Assembly: GCA_947501115.1 (NCBI GenBank) | Contig: CANMVX010000004.1 | Location: 1 to 64,000, forward strand | Direction of reading: 5' to 3' | From: Haliscomenobacteraceae bacterium | GTDB lineage: Bacteria; Bacteroidota; Bacteroidia; Chitinophagales; Saprospiraceae | Length of the DNA: 64,000 bases | Part shown: positions 59,895 through 64,000 of the stretch, piece by piece | Position numbering within the stretch: position 1 is the first letter of the stretch | How the letters are laid out: every line of letters starts with the position of its first letter | Notes under the pieces: generated by a model | Told to the model about the DNA's origin: nothing | What the model saw: only the letters and a program-made list of their open reading frames with translations | The model's database searches: none | Made by a program: the position numbers and the translations under genes

Positions 59895-61034
59895 TTAATA
59901 CCTGTAAATATTGGAAATGATTTCAATGACCTTATCTAATTCTGATGAAGTATTCAGGTGTGAGAAGGAAAAACGAACGGATACGTGTTGATTTTCAGGA
60001 TAAATAGCTCTGAGAACGTGCGAACCCGTATCAGTTCCAGAGGAACAGGCACTTCCTCCACTCGTACTTATGCCTTCAATATCGAGATTAAATAATAGCA
60101 TGGTTGCTTTTGGATTTGGTGGAAATCCAATGTTTAGTATTTTAGGATGGCTATTTTCAAGACCTGGACCATTTATCTGAATCCCCGGAATGACATTTTT
60201 TAGACCATTAAATAATTGTAATTTTAGTTTTTCCAGGTGAGCAAACCTCTCTGATTTTTCTGACATGGCAAGATCGAGGGCAATAGCCATACCAATAATC
60301 CCTAATAAATTTTCTGTTCCACCCCGCATATTTCTCTCTTGGGAACCACCATGTTGAAAAGGGGGAATGGCATTTTCATTCCTTATATAGGCAAAGCCGA
60401 CGCCTTTTGGACCGTTAAATTTATGTGCTGAACCAACTATAAAGTGTACAGGAATGTTTTGTAAATCAATGTCATAAAATCCTACAGACTGGACTGTATC
60501 GCTATGAAACAAAGCGTCATATTTCTGGCAAATGGCTCCGACATTTTCCCAATCTAGAAGGGTGCCCGTTTCATTGTTGCTATGCATAAGGGAAACGAGC
60601 ACTTTTTTATTTTCTTCCTTAGCTAAATGTTCCTCGAGGGAAAGGATAGATGGATTTCCTTCTGTATCGAGGGGTAAATAAATTACCTTTATTTTTCCTT
60701 CTTTTTCTAAAATTTCAATGGTGTGAAGAACGGCATGATGCTCCGTTGCTGCCGTAATGATCGTTTGTACCCCTAATCCGCTGACAGCACCCTGAATAAT
60801 CATATTATTCGATTCTGTAGCGCCGGAGGTAAAAAAGATTTCCCCGATAGAGCAATTGAAATGATTCGCCATCGTCTTTCTTGCTTTTTCAATCAGTGCC
60901 CGGGAGGTCCTGCCTTCTGAATGAATGGACGAGGGATTTCCATAATTATTAAGCATGGTTTCATGCATCAAATGTATCACCTGAGGATGCAATGGCGTAG
61001 TGGCCGCATGATCTAAATAAATTCGTTGTTGCAT
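59895..61034 (-). CDS. Cysteine desulfurase (IscS/NifS type)
   Basis: A 379-residue PLP enzyme that removes sulfur from cysteine for Fe-S clusters, thiolated tRNA and other cofactors. Motifs: YLDHAATTPLHPQV, NPSSIHSEGR, the PLP lysine in VGSAHKFNGPKGVGF and the catalytic cysteine loop STSGGSACSSGTDTGSHVL. Length fits the IscS group. The ATG overlaps the stop of the upstream class V gene by one base, so they are translated together. No iscU or sufC lies beside it. Confidence 0.93.
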   Translation of the reverse strand: MQQRIYLDHAATTPLHPQVIHLMHETMLNNYGNPSSIHSEGRTSRALIEKARKTMANHFNCSIGEIFFTSGATESNNMIIQGAVSGLGVQTIITAATEHHAVLHTIEILEKEGKIKVIYLPLDTEGNPSILSLEEHLAKEENKKVLVSLMHSNNETGTLLDWENVGAICQKYDALFHSDTVQSVGFYDIDLQNIPVHFIVGSAHKFNGPKGVGFAYIRNENAIPPFQHGGSQERNMRGGTENLLGIIGMAIALDLAMSEKSERFAHLEKLKLQLFNGLKNVIPGIQINGPGLENSHPKILNIGFPPNPKATMLLFNLDIEGISTSGGSACSSGTDTGSHVLRAIYPENQHVSVRFSFSHLNTSSELDKVIEIISNIYRY

Positions 61035-62512
61035 TAGAAGGGCGTTTCTAAACAGTGTATAACAGGATCTTCCTTTTCATTTGCTATAAACTGCTGATGA
61101 ACAAATTCGTTTGTTTTTGGGTGATAATTATAATCTTTAGACCACTCCTCTTTATGTAAAACCACCGCTTCAATAGCATCGATAATAAAGTTAATTTCTT
61201 CATTTGTTTGCGTCGGGTGAATACTCATTCTTATCCAACCTGGCTTCCCTGTCAAATCTCCTTTATTTATTTTATCTGTTATGTTTTTTGAGTACTCATT
61301 TTCAACATGAAGTAAATAATGCCCATAAGTACCCGCACAGGAGCAACCCCCTCTTGTTTGGATACCAAATCGGTCATTTAACAGACGGACTCCCAGATTA
61401 TAATGAAGGTTTTCGATATAAAAAGAAATTACCCCAAGTCTGTGGGTGTGTTGACCAGCTAAGATATGTAAACCCTTAATACTTTCTAATCTAGGCATGA
61501 TAATAGCTAAAAGCTCTTCCTCCCGTGCCAGGATTTTATCGACCCCCATTTGTTCTTTCAATCGGATAGCCAGGGCAGCCCTTATGGTTTGTAAAAATGG
61601 AGGGGTTCCACCGTCTTCTCGGGCCTCAATTTCTTCAATATATTTATGTTCACCCCATGGATTTGTCCAGTTGACTGTTCCTCCACCGGGATCATCAGGA
61701 ATTTCATTTTTATAAAGAGAAGGATGAAAAACTAAAATGCCGGAAGAACCGGGGCCACCTAAAAATTTGTGCGGAGAAAAATAAATGGCATCCAGTTGCT
61801 GCTTTTTATTTACCGGATGCATATTTATGTCGATATAAGGGGCAGAACAGGCAAAATCAACAAAAATAAGACCATCATGAGCATGCATAATTTCTGCCAT
61901 TTCGTAGTAGGGTGTGCTGATGCCTGTTACGTTGGAGCAAGAGGTGACAGCGGCAATCTTTAGTTTTCGATGTTTATACTTATCTAATAAGGATAGTAAA
62001 TTTGCCGGGACCACCAAGCCGTCTTCATCGGGAGGAATAACAATGACCTCTGCTACGGTTTCCAGCCAACTGGTTTGGTTAGAATGATGTTCCATGTGCG
62101 TAACAAAGACCACGGGTCTGTTTTCTTCATCTTCCTTAACTAATCTATCTTTGTATTTTTCGTGGATTTTCAGTCCTAAAATTCGTTGAAATTTTGATAA
62201 AACGCCGGTCATTCCAGAATGGGAAGCGATAAGAATATCCTTTTCATCGGCACCTACATGATGTTTAATTATGTTCCTCGCTCTTTTATAGGCAGAGGTC
62301 ATGGCATTTCCCGTGTAGGTTGTTTCGGTATGGGTGTTGCCAATATACGGAGCAATATCTATTAATAACCTCTCTTCCAGGGGTTCATACAAACGACCGC
62401 TGGCAGTCCAGTCGGCATACACGATTTTCTTCTCACCGAAAGGTCCATGGAAATGATGATTATTTCCCAGTATATTTTTTCTGAACGGTTCAAAATAGTC
62501 TTGTAAACTCAT
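61034..62512 (-). CDS. Class V aminotransferase-fold protein, desulfurase-like
   Basis: A 492-residue PLP-dependent protein of the class V family. It has YADWTASGRLYEPLEERL, the PLP-site HSGMTGVLSKFQ, THMEHHSNQTSWLET, the Schiff-base Lys in YFSPHKFLGGPGSSG and a Cys-containing loop TRGGCSCAGTYGHYLL. Cysteine desulfurase or selenocysteine lyase-like chemistry is possible. It is over 100 residues longer than IscS or SufS, through C-terminal and internal additions. It is flanked in tight overlaps by glmM (4 bases) and the IscS-type gene (1 base); the two class V genes are distant paralogues, not a recent duplication. Confidence 0.85.
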   Translation of the reverse strand: MSLQDYFEPFRKNILGNNHHFHGPFGEKKIVYADWTASGRLYEPLEERLLIDIAPYIGNTHTETTYTGNAMTSAYKRARNIIKHHVGADEKDILIASHSGMTGVLSKFQRILGLKIHEKYKDRLVKEDEENRPVVFVTHMEHHSNQTSWLETVAEVIVIPPDEDGLVVPANLLSLLDKYKHRKLKIAAVTSCSNVTGISTPYYEMAEIMHAHDGLIFVDFACSAPYIDINMHPVNKKQQLDAIYFSPHKFLGGPGSSGILVFHPSLYKNEIPDDPGGGTVNWTNPWGEHKYIEEIEAREDGGTPPFLQTIRAALAIRLKEQMGVDKILAREEELLAIIMPRLESIKGLHILAGQHTHRLGVISFYIENLHYNLGVRLLNDRFGIQTRGGCSCAGTYGHYLLHVENEYSKNITDKINKGDLTGKPGWIRMSIHPTQTNEEINFIIDAIEAVVLHKEEWSKDYNYHPKTNEFVHQQFIANEKEDPVIHCLETPF

Positions 62513-63897
62513 TTTGCTAATTGATTTAAAAAGTCACCTTTTATTTTTTCAGCTAAGGCTATCGCTTTTTCTACGGAATTAGCTTCTGCATATATACGAA
62601 TAATTGGTTCGGTATTGCTGGCGCGCAGATGAACCCAGGCATCGTCGAAATCTATTTTCAGGCCATCGATTCGGGATACGTCGGCCTCTGCGTAAGAGCT
62701 TGCAAGTTGGTCTAAATTTGCAGATAAATCAATCCCTTCAGGAATTGACATTTTACTTTTTATTATAAAATAGGTAGGATAGGTTTTTTTTATTTCTGAG
62801 ACAGTTAGGTTTTTGGTAGCCATAAGCGAAAGAAACAATGCAATGCCAATGAAGGCATCTCTTCCGAAATGTAGATCGGGTACAATGATACCACCATTAC
62901 CTTCACCACCGATCACGGCATTGGTTTTTTTCATTACCTCTACCACATTGACCTCACCTACGGCACTGGCAGCATATTGACCACCATGTAATAAGGTAAT
63001 GTCTCTCAATGCCCTGGTAGAGGAAAGATTAGAGACAGTATTACCTTTTTTGAGAGATAATACATAATCAGCTACTGCGACTAAAGTGTATTCTTCTCCA
63101 AACAAATGCCCGTTTTCATCTATCAGCGCAAGTCGGTCAACATCGGGATCCACAGCGATGCCCAAAGCACCTTTATCTGACTTCACTGCATCGCAAAGAT
63201 CAGTTAAATGTTCTGGTAAAGGTTCGGGGTTATGGGCAAAATCACCGTGAACTGCACCATGTACCAGGGAAAATGTACATCCTAAAGCTTTTAAAAGGGT
63301 AGGTACAAAAATGGCACCTGTTGAATTTATCGGGTCTATGACAATGTGGAATTTTTTAGACCTAATAGCATCTACCTGAACAAGAGGATGATTTAAAATA
63401 GCTTCAAGGTGGTAGTCAAAATGAGTCTCATTATAATGGGTCAATTTACCAAGTTGATCAATATTTGCATAGTCGATAATTTCTGGCCGGGCCGAAATAT
63501 CCAACAATGTTTCTCCATCTTTTGCTGAAATAAACTCCCCCTGGTCATTTAAAAATTTTAGTGCATTCCATTCCCGCGGATTATGACTGGCGGTTATAAC
63601 GATACCTCCAGCCGCATTCTCTTTGGTTACCCACATTTCAACCGTAGGCGTAGTAGATAATCCAAGGTCAACGACATTAAATCCCATGGAAATTAACGTA
63701 TTATTTACTAATCCAGCTACCATAGAACCTGAAATTCTGGCATCCCGACCTATAACTACTTTACATTTATCATTTTTTTGCTTTAGCCAGTGCGCGAAGG
63801 CAGCGGTCATAACGACAATATCAATGGCAGTTAAGTTTTCACCTGGTCGCCCACCAATGGTTCCCCTGGTTCCGGAAATAGATTTTATTAAAGTCAC
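62509..63897 (-). CDS. glmM: Phosphoglucosamine mutase
   Basis: GlmM converts glucosamine-6-phosphate to glucosamine-1-phosphate for UDP-GlcNAc and peptidoglycan. From the GTG at 63897 the protein has 462 residues starting MTLIKSISGTRGTIGG, the usual start in Bacteroidota; the ORF track's TTG start lies upstream of the -7 promoter element. The phosphoserine motif is GIVITASHNPREWNALKFL, the metal site AVDPDVDRLALID, the sugar loop GGEGNGGIIVPD and the phosphate site RASNTEPIIRIYAEA. It heads the minus-strand chain and overlaps the next gene as ATGA. Confidence 0.93.
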   Translation of the reverse strand: MTLIKSISGTRGTIGGRPGENLTAIDIVVMTAAFAHWLKQKNDKCKVVIGRDARISGSMVAGLVNNTLISMGFNVVDLGLSTTPTVEMWVTKENAAGGIVITASHNPREWNALKFLNDQGEFISAKDGETLLDISARPEIIDYANIDQLGKLTHYNETHFDYHLEAILNHPLVQVDAIRSKKFHIVIDPINSTGAIFVPTLLKALGCTFSLVHGAVHGDFAHNPEPLPEHLTDLCDAVKSDKGALGIAVDPDVDRLALIDENGHLFGEEYTLVAVADYVLSLKKGNTVSNLSSTRALRDITLLHGGQYAASAVGEVNVVEVMKKTNAVIGGEGNGGIIVPDLHFGRDAFIGIALFLSLMATKNLTVSEIKKTYPTYFIIKSKMSIPEGIDLSANLDQLASSYAEADVSRIDGLKIDFDDAWVHLRASNTEPIIRIYAEANSVEKAIALAEKIKGDFLNQLAK

Positions 63898-63914
63898 CTT
63901 TTTTGATTTTGCAG

Positions 63915-63922
63915 CAAATATA
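63915..63922 (-). promoter_or_regulatory. -7 promoter element of glmM
   Basis: Minus-strand TATATTTG lies 17 bases before the GTG at 63897. Its position between the track's TTG (63933) and the GTG supports the GTG as the true start. Confidence 0.55.
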
Positions 63923-63941
63923 CAAAATAGCAAGCATCTCT

Positions 63942-63949
63942 TATCTTTG
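63942..63949 (+). promoter_or_regulatory. Possible promoter for a gene running off the right edge
   Basis: TATCTTTG fits TAnnTTTG on the plus strand. An open frame reading (TTG)EKYLGIDKMIF starts at 63963 and continues past the window end; an ATG occurs at 63990. Too little of it is visible to identify a gene. Confidence 0.3.
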
Positions 63950-64000
63950 TAAAAAAAAGGCTTTGGAGAAATACCTGGGAATCGATAAAATGATATTCCT

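Noticed and set aside
59895-62512. Two class V genes as a DNA phosphorothioation (Dnd) type defence locus
   Set aside because: The SNF2 helicase and desulfurase recall defence loci, but no dndBCDE-like or restriction genes are present and glmM and the dehydrogenase share the same chain.

Overview
The window is a chromosomal segment of a member of the phylum Bacteroidota. A Saprospiria/Chitinophagia-like lineage is the most likely home, but this is inference. The evidence is AT-rich DNA, secreted proteins with both type A and type B C-terminal sorting signals of the type IX secretion system (T9SS), TonB-dependent receptors, a GlmM starting LIKSISGTRGT, and several promoters of the Bacteroidota form TAnnTTTG. 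No prophage, insertion sequence or CRISPR array was seen. Most of the window is core or secretory gene content, interrupted by a few damaged spots.

Layout. 1-300: dispersed repeat R1 ending in the terminator of rplS. 0.3-5.4 kb: rplS and two tandem PKD/gliding-motility-C-terminal surface proteins. 5.4-9.8 kb: a divergent TsaC/Sua5-like protein, a stand-alone asparaginase N-domain, a GH27 alpha-galactosidase and a thiolase. 9.8-11.6 kb: initiator tRNA-fMet followed by a 1.6 kb scrap region (gene fragments and a higBA toxin-antitoxin pair) closed by a 36-bp direct repeat of the tRNA terminator. 11.7-16.2 kb: a PAS-AraC regulator divergent from a large SF1 helicase/nuclease-like protein whose ATPase motifs look degraded. 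16.2-21.5 kb: a cell-wall amidase, ccmB-ccmC-ccmD (cytochrome c maturation), glutamate dehydrogenase and an Lrp/AsnC regulator. 21.5-30.4 kb: an S9 peptidase, two TonB receptors, fdhD and a DinB-family protein. 30.4-36.3 kb: gatB, a HerA-like ATPase and three overlapping exported genes (TIM barrel, cyanophycinase-like, SMP-30). 36.3-39.5 kb: a damaged inorganic-carbon locus (beta-carbonic anhydrase, SulP fragment, intact SulP, broken nhaD) whose end lies in repeat R2. 40-45.3 kb: a serine hydrolase, two glycosyltransferases and recQ with a non-canonical start. 45.4-53.5 kb: a 2699-residue secreted metalloprotease with 22 Ig-like repeats, ending at repeat R3, which is inverted relative to R1. 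54-64 kb: ung, a fatty-acid-hydroxylase-type membrane enzyme, and a tight minus-strand chain glmM, two class V PLP enzymes, a D-2-hydroxyacid dehydrogenase and a SNF2 helicase.

The most interesting points: (a) a dispersed repeat whose one end supplies the intrinsic terminator for two unrelated genes and whose truncated copy lies at the broken end of nhaD; (b) a 36-bp direct repeat bounding a tRNA-linked scrap island; (c) a nearly 1200-residue helicase-nuclease homologue that seems to have lost its ATPase residues yet remains an intact reading frame beside a regulator gene with direct-repeat operator candidates; (d) a recQ gene with no ATG, GTG or TTG available for its conserved N-terminus. 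No single clearly new multi-gene system was identified; the best candidates are (a) and (c).
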